Below are positions 1-5,524 of a stretch of DNA of 5,963 bases, piece after piece; positions within the stretch are counted from its first letter, which is position 1, and each line of letters starts with the position of its first letter. The notes beneath the pieces were generated by a model. That model was not told the DNA's origin. It did not search any database and was given only the letters and a program-made list of their open reading frames with translations. A program made the position numbers and the translations under genes. The DNA lies in the NCBI GenBank assembly GCA_047619315.1, contig JBLHKB010000442.1, positions 1 to 5,963 of the forward strand. Direction: 5' to 3'. This stretch comes from JBCCRV01 sp047619315 (GTDB lineage Bacteria; Myxococcota_A; Polyangia; Polyangiales; Houyiibacteriaceae).

Positions 1-14
1 TTCAGGCCTATGAT

Positions 15-19
15 GGGAG
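15..19 (+). promoter_or_regulatory. Ribosome binding site of the alpha/beta-hydrolase gene
   Basis: GGGAG lies six bases before the ATG at 26. The reading frame is closed by an in-frame TGA at 11-13, so this ATG is the earliest possible start and the site supports it. Confidence 0.55.
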
Positions 20-25
20 CCGACG

Positions 26-937
26 ATGATCAGTTCTACCCTTGAAGTCCCAGGCGCAACTCTCTCCACGGTCCGTTGGGAACCGGAAGGCGAACCTCGT
101 GCGCTCATTCAGCTCGTGCATGGCATGGCAGAACACATTCGCCGCTATGACTACGTGGCGAAGGCGTTCTGTAAAGCCGGCTTCTTGGTCTTCGGTCATG
201 ATATTCGCGGCCACGGCCAAAGCGCAAAGCCAAACGAGCTTGGTCACATGGGTCCGTGGAACACCGTCGTTGAGGACATTCGGCGCGTGGGAGATCACGA
301 GAGAAAAAAGCATCCCGACCTGCCTATGGCCCTGCTGGCTCACTCCATGGGCTCGTTCATGGCGCAACAGCTCATCCTCGACGCGCCGGAACATGCCGCG
401 GCGTGGATCCTCAGCGGCAGCAACGGCAAGCCCCCAGCCATCGCCGCCGCCGGTCGTTTGGTGGCGCGCTTCGAACGATGGCGTGTGAAGCCGAGCAAGC
501 CGAGCAACCTCTTGCAGAACCTGAGCTTCGGGAAGTTCAACGACGCCTTTGAGGGCCGCACCGAGTCTGACTGGCTCTCGCGGGATGACGCCCAAGTCGA
601 CGCCTACATCGCGGACCCTCATTGCGGCTTTGGCATCAGCACGGAAAGCTGGGTCGGACTTCTGGACGCGCTCGGACCTATTTCCGATCCGTTTCGCCAG
701 CGACGCATCCCCGAAGAGCTCCCCGTCTTCATCGTCGGCGGCGGCGAAGATCCTGTCAGCGAAAAGGGCAAAGGCCTTCGACAGCTCAAGGGCGCATATG
801 ACGACGCCGGCCTCAAGAACGTGACTCTTTCGATTCATGAGGGGGCCCGCCACGAGATCCTCAACGAGACCAATCGGGACGACGTCATCGATGAGCTCAT
901 CACTTGGACCACTGAGAACCTTGGTCTAGAAGCCTAA
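26..937 (+). CDS. Alpha/beta-hydrolase, monoacylglycerol lipase / lysophospholipase type
   Basis: A 303-residue serine hydrolase predicted to cleave ester bonds in monoacylglycerols, lysophospholipids or similar acyl esters. Visible in order: the oxyanion-hole loop VHGMAEH (31-37), the RGHGQS motif (61-66), the nucleophile elbow AHSMGS with Ser107, a helical lid region (about 135-215), the acid segment GGGEDPVS with Asp242, and GARHEILNE with catalytic His276. This order and spacing, and the length near 300, are typical of the lysophospholipase (PldB-like) / monoglyceride lipase family (Hydrolase_4). The elbow has Ala in place of the usual first Gly (A-H-S-M-G), a conservative change. There is no signal peptide, so the enzyme is probably cytoplasmic. 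The start is fixed by an upstream in-frame stop and a nearby GGGAG. It is followed by a 98-base gap and is probably not part of the thioredoxin cassette. The true substrate cannot be read from the sequence. Confidence 0.93.
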   Translation: MISSTLEVPGATLSTVRWEPEGEPRALIQLVHGMAEHIRRYDYVAKAFCKAGFLVFGHDIRGHGQSAKPNELGHMGPWNTVVEDIRRVGDHERKKHPDLPMALLAHSMGSFMAQQLILDAPEHAAAWILSGSNGKPPAIAAAGRLVARFERWRVKPSKPSNLLQNLSFGKFNDAFEGRTESDWLSRDDAQVDAYIADPHCGFGISTESWVGLLDALGPISDPFRQRRIPEELPVFIVGGGEDPVSEKGKGLRQLKGAYDDAGLKNVTLSIHEGARHEILNETNRDDVIDELITWTTENLGLEA

Positions 938-1035
938 AAGCCATTATTGAGGCCGAATAGTCGACTTCGTCGGGTGTCTCCGCACACGACCGCAAGCGGC
1001 AGGCGCAGCGAAAGAGAAAGTGCTAAGTCACGGTA

Positions 1036-2025
1036 ATGCGCTTTTCTTGTTTGATCGCCCTTCTTTCTCTCGTTGCTTGTGGCGACGACAGCACACTGCC
1101 AATCATGGATTCAGGCCCGGAGCTCGACGCAGCCGCGCCAGACGTCTTTGACGCCGGTGCCCCCAATGTCTTCGATGCGGGCCCTCCGGAACCAAGTCGT
1201 ATCTTTGGCGCTTGTGAAGTCGACTCCCAATGTCCTGGTGAGGACGCCTACTGCCGCCAAGCGACGGACGGATTCTCCGGCGGGCTATGCAGCGTCGCCT
1301 GCGTCGACCGTCGGCCATGCGATGACGGCGTGAACTTTCACTGGTGCCTTGAAGCGAACGACCGCGAAGGGATGGCTTGTGAACCAAAGTGTCTTAACTC
1401 TCTGGACTGCGGCCGAGGCGACGACTTCGTCTGCATTGAAATCGACGACCGTATCAACGACTTTGATCCGCCCGTGCGTGGTGGACGCTGCGTCGGTTAC
1501 TGCGATGAAGACTCCGATTGTGGTGCTGGCGCTGAGTGCAACGAGCAGGCCGCGGTTTGCGTTCCCGAGGGCTCCACGCCCACGGAAGGCGCCGTCACGA
1601 ACGAGGCATGCGAGAGCGACGGTCAATGCCTCAGTGGCGACTGCACACAGGTCGTTGATGATGGCAGCCTCACTGGCGAAGTAGGCGGCTCCTGTCGGTC
1701 GCGCTGCACGATTCCTTCGGGCTTCCAGTCCAGCAACTTCTACTTGGGGGACGCACTTCCCACCACACACTGTCCAAATGACGGCGACATCTGCATTCCC
1801 AGTGGTGACCTAAGCGCTGGTAGCGAAGGAAGCTGCTACGCCCCGTGTGGAATGGACGGAGAATGTCGTCCCGGCCGCCAATGTCTCCGAAGGATCGCTG
1901 GTAAGCGCTTCGACAATGGTATCTGCATCCCCGTGGACTGCCGATCGGACGCATGCCCTGCTGGGCATGAGTGTGTGGAGGTTGGCGCCGGAGACAACAT
2001 GACCGGCCGATGCCGACCCGAGTAA
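1036..2025 (+). CDS. Cysteine-rich lipoprotein with repeated disulfide modules
   Basis: A 329-residue exported lipoprotein of unknown function. The signal peptide (1-14) ends in the lipobox L-V-A-C with lipidated Cys15. Gly follows at +2, with no obvious inner-membrane retention signal, so an outer-membrane or surface location is plausible. Residues 16-56 form an Asp/Ala/Pro/Gly linker containing a duplicated A-P-(D/N)-V-F-D-A-G unit. From Cys60 to the end there are 32 cysteines, an even number allowing 16 disulfides. They fall into about six degenerate copies of C-x3-C-x5-C followed by another Cys, starting near residues 85, 115, 152, 220, 267 and 297 (the last has C-x4-C-x4-C). Such arrays are common in Myxococcota and resemble small EGF-like or Dickkopf-like disulfide folds, but I recognise no catalytic motif. 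The start is the first possible after an in-frame TAA at 1024-1026; no strong ribosome binding site is seen. A structural, adhesive or ligand-binding surface role is possible. Confidence 0.88.
   Translation: MRFSCLIALLSLVACGDDSTLPIMDSGPELDAAAPDVFDAGAPNVFDAGPPEPSRIFGACEVDSQCPGEDAYCRQATDGFSGGLCSVACVDRRPCDDGVNFHWCLEANDREGMACEPKCLNSLDCGRGDDFVCIEIDDRINDFDPPVRGGRCVGYCDEDSDCGAGAECNEQAAVCVPEGSTPTEGAVTNEACESDGQCLSGDCTQVVDDGSLTGEVGGSCRSRCTIPSGFQSSNFYLGDALPTTHCPNDGDICIPSGDLSAGSEGSCYAPCGMDGECRPGRQCLRRIAGKRFDNGICIPVDCRSDACPAGHECVEVGAGDNMTGRCRPE
1135..1182 (+). repeat. Duplicated 8-residue unit in lipoprotein linker
   Basis: Two consecutive 24-base units encode APDVFDAG and APNVFDAG (residues 34-49). The bases have diverged at synonymous sites more than the protein has, so the linker composition appears to be kept by selection. 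Confidence 0.7.
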
Positions 2026-2050
2026 ATCTGTAACGTTTGTCGCTCCCGAA

Positions 2051-2090
2051 CATAGGCGTAGCGATAGCTGTGGCCTATCCCACCCATAGG
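2051..2090. other. Overlapping short inverted repeats downstream of the Cys-rich lipoprotein gene
   Basis: CCTATC (2074-2079) can pair with ATAGG at 2052-2056, with GATAG at 2063-2067, or with ATAGG at 2086-2090, giving mutually exclusive 5-bp stems. This could be a weak terminator or leader structure. There is no T-tract, the stems are short, and chance is a real alternative. Confidence 0.25.
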
Positions 2091-2139
2091 GATGCTGCCT
2101 CGACGGCGCCCTAACTCACTGATATACAGAACTTTGCTC

Positions 2140-2155
2140 CAACGTCATGACGTTG
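2140..2155. promoter_or_regulatory. Perfect 16-base palindrome, candidate operator of the thioredoxin/barrel cassette
   Basis: CAACGTCATGACGTTG is identical to its reverse complement. It ends 22 bases before the ATG at 2178 and just before the ribosome binding site. Partial symmetry continues outward after a mismatch (GC at 2136-2137 against GC at 2158-2159). An AT-rich GATATACA (2121-2128) upstream might be a -10 element; if so the palindrome would sit at or just after the transcription start, where a dimeric repressor commonly binds. It could instead form an RNA hairpin in the leader. The regulator is not in the window. Confidence 0.5.
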
Positions 2156-2162
2156 AGGCGTT

Positions 2163-2169
2163 GGAAGGA
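2163..2169 (+). promoter_or_regulatory. Ribosome binding site of the thioredoxin-like lipoprotein gene
   Basis: GGAAGGA lies eight bases before the ATG at 2178 and is the strongest Shine-Dalgarno match in the window. An in-frame TGA at 2154-2156 excludes earlier starts. Confidence 0.75.
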
Positions 2170-2177
2170 CTCATAGG

Positions 2178-2879
2178 ATGCGTATTTGGACGATTCTCGC
2201 ACTAGCCACCACGATGGCTTTTGGCTGTGGAGACGACGATCTACCGATCGCGGACGGCGGCCCGGAGATTGATGCAAGCGGCGGAACGGACGCGGGACCG
2301 GGAACCGATGCCGGTCCAGGAACCGATGCCGGCCCAACGCCGGACGCATCCGTTGGTGCTTGCGCATGGGAAGGCCCCTACGGCGCAACAGTTGGAGCCC
2401 GCATGAGCCCAATCGGAACCGTGGCTCAAGGCAACGATTTTGACCTTCAGGACTGCAACGGCGACAGCTTCGCATTCCCAGACGAAGCAACCTGCGCCGC
2501 GAAGCTCACAGTGCTCAGCATTGCAGCAGGCTGGTGTGGTCCCTGCATCGCAGAGAGCCGAGTCCTCGAACAAGAGATCAATGCGATGTTCGATCCGGCG
2601 GACGTTCATGTTGTGCAGATCATCATTCAGGACGCCGATTTCAATCCTCCACCAGACGGCTACTGCCAAGAGTGGGTTGACCGTTTCGGTCTCTCGAACA
2701 CACAGCTCGTGGACCCCGCTCAGCTTCTCCAGCCCTTCTTCCCCGACAACAGCCTTCCATCGACCGTCATCATCGACAACGATGGACTCATCCTCGACCG
2801 CGCAAACGGCATTGGCCCTCCGGACGACCCACTCGGCGCGCTGCGTGGCACCCTTGTCCGGCTCCTGTCGGAACGGTAG
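2178..2879 (+). CDS. Thioredoxin-like (redoxin/TlpA-type) lipoprotein
   Basis: A 233-residue envelope thiol-disulfide protein. The signal peptide ends in A-F-G-C with lipidated Cys17, followed by an Asp/Gly/Pro/Ala linker (18-60) holding three G-T-D-A-G-P repeats. The thioredoxin fold occupies about 82-233. It has the redox motif W-C-G-P-C (Cys120, Cys123) after the strand LTVLSIAAG, then a central strand (VHVVQIII, 144-151), and the cis-proline loop S-L-P-S-T-V-I-I-D with Pro194. Four further cysteines (62, 93, 106, 163) are present, more than in a minimal thioredoxin, and could form structural or regulatory disulfides. W-C-G-P-C is the classical thioredoxin active site, favouring a reductase role, although an oxidase, isomerase or peroxiredoxin-like role cannot be excluded. 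The gene is preceded by a good ribosome binding site and a perfect palindrome. It is followed 6 bases later by the barrel gene in the same frame, implying co-translation. Lipid-anchored redoxins of this layout occur in Myxococcota; the substrate is unknown. Confidence 0.9.
   Translation: MRIWTILALATTMAFGCGDDDLPIADGGPEIDASGGTDAGPGTDAGPGTDAGPTPDASVGACAWEGPYGATVGARMSPIGTVAQGNDFDLQDCNGDSFAFPDEATCAAKLTVLSIAAGWCGPCIAESRVLEQEINAMFDPADVHVVQIIIQDADFNPPPDGYCQEWVDRFGLSNTQLVDPAQLLQPFFPDNSLPSTVIIDNDGLILDRANGIGPPDDPLGALRGTLVRLLSER
2283..2336 (+). repeat. Three tandem 18-base repeats encoding GTDAGP
   Basis: Three consecutive copies of G-T-D-A-G-P (residues 36-53) lie in the linker between the lipid anchor and the redox domain. 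The second and third copies differ at one base, suggesting recent slippage expansion. The copies act as a flexible spacer, so linker length may vary among strains. Confidence 0.8.
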
Positions 2880-2880
2880 G
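2875..2880 (+). promoter_or_regulatory. Ribosome binding site of the barrel gene overlapping the upstream stop codon
   Basis: GGTAGG spans the TAG stop (2877-2879) of the thioredoxin-like lipoprotein gene and lies five bases before the ATG at 2886. This arrangement favours translational coupling of the two genes. Confidence 0.5.
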
Positions 2881-2885
2881 TCTTC

Positions 2886-4823
2886 ATGAAACGGAGGGCG
2901 AATGCTCTCCTCCTGTTCGCCTTGACGCTCGGCCCCCTCATCGGCGGTCGGGCGTCTGCGCAGGGGGAGGAAGAGTCGGGTTCGACAGCGACAGCTGACG
3001 AGTCTGCAACAGACGACACGATCGCTTCGGACCCCTCAGCGGTGACTGAAGCGGAGCCTTCCGCGGACGAGTACCAACTTCCAGCCGATCTCGATGAGGA
3101 ATACTCGCTGCCAGCTGACCTCGATGAGGAATACTCGCTGCCAGACGATCTGGACGGCGAAAGTGCGGACGAGGATGGCGACGACGAATGGAACTTCGAC
3201 GCCCCAGACGACGAAGCCACGCCGCTGGTGCTGCCAGTCTTTGGCGAGACAACCTTCAACTTCACGTCCACGACGCAGGCTCAGTACCGAGTCCAGAACT
3301 TCAACGCGAACCGGTTCGATGACAACTTTCTCTCCTTCTGGGAGAAGTTTGAGTTCGGTATGCAGGGCGAGCATCTTCGCCTCGGCATGCGACTCGACGC
3401 GTTCTTGCCCCTCCTGACCAGCGACTGCCCAGACGGCCAAGAGACGCTCTGCTTCTACAACGCGGACCTTCGTCTCGAACGATTCTCGCTTCACTACGAA
3501 CGCGGCGATATCGCCATCGACGCCGTCGACAGTTACGCGGTGCTCGGCCGCGGCATTGCGCTCGCTCTTCGTCGCGTGGACCTTCTCGGCGTCGACACGA
3601 CGCTGCGAGGCGGTCAGGTCGCGTACGACGAAGGCCGTGTTTTTGCGCGCCTCCTCGGCGGCGCCGTCAACCCGCAGAACCTTGACCCTCAAACGCTTCG
3701 CATCGTCACGGCACCCCAAGACCGACTCCGGCGCGACCTCTTTTCGAACCCCGAGCGCCGCGATTTTCTCATGGGCGGCGAAGCCGGCTTCCGCGTGGCT
3801 GGCGTCTCTCTCGGCGCCCACGCGATGACGAGCTGGTTGGGCGAACAGCCCGGCTTTGAGCGCCGCTACCTCAGTGTCCTCGGTTGGCGTCTGGACGCAC
3901 CTGCTCTCCTCGACGGCAAGCTCTCTTTCTATGGTGAGATCAACGCCCTAAGGCGTGTCTCCGAGCCGGAGTTCGGCGAAGAAGAGGTCGAGACCGGCTA
4001 CGCCCTCTACGGTAGTGCGCAAACGCGGCTTGGGAACCTGGCGCTCTTGCTCGAGTGGAAGGACTACCACAACTACCGCGTCGCCGCGTCCAACGGCGAA
4101 GGCGCCGCCCACCGAACCTACAGCGCGCCCCCGACGCTTGAGCGCAGTGACGAGCGTCCCGAAGCGCTCCACAACAATCGCGGTGGTCGCTTGCAGATGG
4201 ACTACGGATTCCTGCCCGGCGCCTGGAGTCTCAGCGTCACTGGGCTCGTGTACGGATTCGCCGAGAACGAGGCTATCGACCCCTTTGACGGCATCCTCGT
4301 CACACATGGGTTCGCCAAAGTGCAGCGCGTTCCCCAGAGCGGCGAACGCATCGGCTGGTCGTTTTCCCTCGAGGCGGGGTTTCGACGTGAGTCCTACCTT
4401 GAGCCGGATCCCATCTTCAACGATGTGGTCGTCAATGGCGAGTACGCCACCGTCTACCACGCCACCGCCGAAGCTGGCATCGTCCTTGGGGACCACAGCC
4501 TCGAGCTGCTCATCTCCCATCGTGACGAGCGCCGCCACGAAGCCTTCGACTACGTCGAGTTCATTCGCGGACAAGCCACCCTCACCTACTCCTTCGCTGG
4601 CAAGCTTCGCGTCTCTCCGATCCTCGCGTGGAATACACAGACGGTTGGCGCCGACTCCCCGAGCCTCTACCCAGGACTCGAGGTTCGCTACGACTTCCTC
4701 TCGGGCAGCTTTGTCCGCGTCTATGGCGGCCAGACGCCCGGCGGCCTGCTCTGTTCCGGCGGCGTTTGTCGTGACGTGCCTCCTTTCCAGGGCGGCACCG
4801 TCGAACTCGTGCTTCGACTCTGA
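2886..4823 (+). CDS. Outer-membrane beta-barrel protein, probably DUF6029-like
   Basis: A 645-residue exported protein. A Sec signal peptide (K/R-rich start, hydrophobic 7-20, A-S-A-Q cleavage near 25-26) is followed by a very acidic low-complexity segment (27-112) with three 10-residue repeats (61-90). From about 113 to the end, alternating hydrophobic/polar strands rich in Tyr, Phe, Arg and Gly, broken by polar loops, indicate a large beta-barrel in the outer membrane. The C-terminus ends T-V-E-L-V-L-R-L, barrel-like but with Leu rather than the usual terminal Phe. The overall look and the end (GGLLCSGGVCRDVPPF) recall proteins annotated DUF6029, a family without assigned function; that name is from memory and unchecked. 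The protein has exactly four cysteines: Cys181/Cys189 near the N-terminal barrel edge and Cys623/Cys628 in the last extracellular or turn region. The gene sits between two thioredoxin-fold genes and is probably coupled to the upstream one. It could be a channel, a scaffold, or the substrate of those redox proteins. Confidence 0.82.
   Translation: MKRRANALLLFALTLGPLIGGRASAQGEEESGSTATADESATDDTIASDPSAVTEAEPSADEYQLPADLDEEYSLPADLDEEYSLPDDLDGESADEDGDDEWNFDAPDDEATPLVLPVFGETTFNFTSTTQAQYRVQNFNANRFDDNFLSFWEKFEFGMQGEHLRLGMRLDAFLPLLTSDCPDGQETLCFYNADLRLERFSLHYERGDIAIDAVDSYAVLGRGIALALRRVDLLGVDTTLRGGQVAYDEGRVFARLLGGAVNPQNLDPQTLRIVTAPQDRLRRDLFSNPERRDFLMGGEAGFRVAGVSLGAHAMTSWLGEQPGFERRYLSVLGWRLDAPALLDGKLSFYGEINALRRVSEPEFGEEEVETGYALYGSAQTRLGNLALLLEWKDYHNYRVAASNGEGAAHRTYSAPPTLERSDERPEALHNNRGGRLQMDYGFLPGAWSLSVTGLVYGFAENEAIDPFDGILVTHGFAKVQRVPQSGERIGWSFSLEAGFRRESYLEPDPIFNDVVVNGEYATVYHATAEAGIVLGDHSLELLISHRDERRHEAFDYVEFIRGQATLTYSFAGKLRVSPILAWNTQTVGADSPSLYPGLEVRYDFLSGSFVRVYGGQTPGGLLCSGGVCRDVPPFQGGTVELVLRL
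3066..3155 (+). repeat. Three tandem 30-base repeats encoding an acidic decapeptide
   Basis: Three in-frame units encode (D/E)-E-Y-x-L-P-x-D-L-D at residues 61-90 of the barrel protein. A 25-base stretch at 3090-3114 is repeated exactly at 3120-3144, pointing to recent duplication. Copy number is likely to vary by slippage without breaking the frame. Confidence 0.88.
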
Positions 4824-4921
4824 CTTCTCTGCGATCAGGCGGTTCTAGGGCGCTAACTTTCCTCACCGCGCCGCATAGTGAATACCCTCAGCCTCTTCTA
4901 CGTCTTTGATTGTGAGAACCA

Positions 4922-5476
4922 ATGAAGCGCTTTTCCCAGATCCTCCTCATCGCCGCACTCATTACGTCCACCGCGTGGTGCACCTCGCTCCTCGGAAACA
5001 CGGCGCGTTCGACCGCCGAGGCACGTGTTGGTGCACGTCCTGGTGAGTTCACCCTCCCCGCGATCCCAGGCGGACCGGTCAGTGGCCGCTTTGAGCTGAG
5101 CGACCACCTGGGCACGAACCCCATCGCCATCGTCTTTTGGGCCACGTGGTGCGAGCCCTGCAAGCAACAGCTTCCCCTCTATCAGCAGCTCTACGCGCGC
5201 TACCAGGACCAGGGTCTTCAGGTCGTTGCCATCTCCATGGACGGCCCCCAGACCATCTCTCAGGCAGCCCCCGTGGTAAACCGGTTGGGTCTCACGTTTC
5301 CAGTGCTGAGCGACCTCGACACCGCCGTCACCAGCCGCCTCAATCCACGTCGTGGCGCTCCCTTCACCATTTGGATCGACCGACGTGGACGCATCGTCCA
5401 CGAAGCCGAGGGCTTTACCCTGGCGGAACGCGACAATATCGCACGCGGCATCTCAGCCCTCGTTCGTCGCCGCTAG
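4922..5476 (+). CDS. TlpA/ResA-type membrane-anchored thioredoxin
   Basis: A 184-residue periplasm-facing thiol-disulfide oxidoreductase. The N-terminus (about 7-24) is hydrophobic and acts as a signal anchor or signal peptide. Cys20 lies in S-T-A-W-C, where Trp at -1 does not fit a lipobox, so lipidation is unlikely. The AhpC/TSA-Redoxin domain starts near residue 38 with the TlpA-style entry (GARPGEFTLPAI). It has F-W-A-T-W-C-E-P-C (Cys77, Cys80), a strand VVAISMDG (101-108), and the cis-Pro loop G-A-P-F-T-I-W-I-D with Pro147. W-C-E-P-C followed by K is characteristic of ResA/TlpA proteins, which usually reduce disulfides in apocytochrome c or other secreted proteins. No cytochrome maturation gene is visible here. 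The start is the first after an in-frame TGA at 4913-4915. It lies 98 bases after the barrel gene with no convincing promoter or terminator between, so it may be co-transcribed. Confidence 0.92.
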   Translation: MKRFSQILLIAALITSTAWCTSLLGNTARSTAEARVGARPGEFTLPAIPGGPVSGRFELSDHLGTNPIAIVFWATWCEPCKQQLPLYQQLYARYQDQGLQVVAISMDGPQTISQAAPVVNRLGLTFPVLSDLDTAVTSRLNPRRGAPFTIWIDRRGRIVHEAEGFTLAERDNIARGISALVRRR

Positions 5477-5524
5477 TTCACACCACGTGCGCCACGCCGG
5501 CGCTCGTGCGATAGGCCCTTCGGG

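Noticed and set aside
8..853. Long open frame on the - strand (281 codons) opposite the hydrolase gene
   Set aside because: It lies almost wholly antisense to a gene with a complete catalytic triad. Open antisense frames are expected with strong GC bias at third positions, and the product shows no recognisable domain.
969..990. Imperfect inverted repeat (GTCG..TGT / ACACGAC) after the hydrolase gene, considered as a terminator
   Set aside because: The stem needs a 2-base bulge and is not followed by a T-tract. It is too weak to annotate as a terminator.
3036..3821. Long open frame on the - strand (261 codons) opposite the barrel gene
   Set aside because: It is antisense to the signal peptide, acidic repeats and first strands of a well-supported protein. 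Its repeats simply mirror the sense repeats.
3955..4848. + strand frame of 297 codons overlapping and slightly passing the end of the barrel gene
   Set aside because: It is a shadow in another frame. The product is Ser/Arg/Thr/Pro-rich and low in complexity, as expected for a shifted reading of GC-rich coding DNA, with no domain or ribosome binding site.
4824..4921. Gap before the TlpA-type gene, searched for a promoter or terminator
   Set aside because: No convincing -35/-10 pair, inverted repeat with T-tract, or small gene with a ribosome binding site is seen.
4973..4981. Possible lipobox (S-T-A-W-C, Cys20) in the TlpA-type protein
   Set aside because: Trp at position -1 is incompatible with the usual small residue before the lipidated cysteine, so a signal anchor or ordinary signal peptide is more likely.
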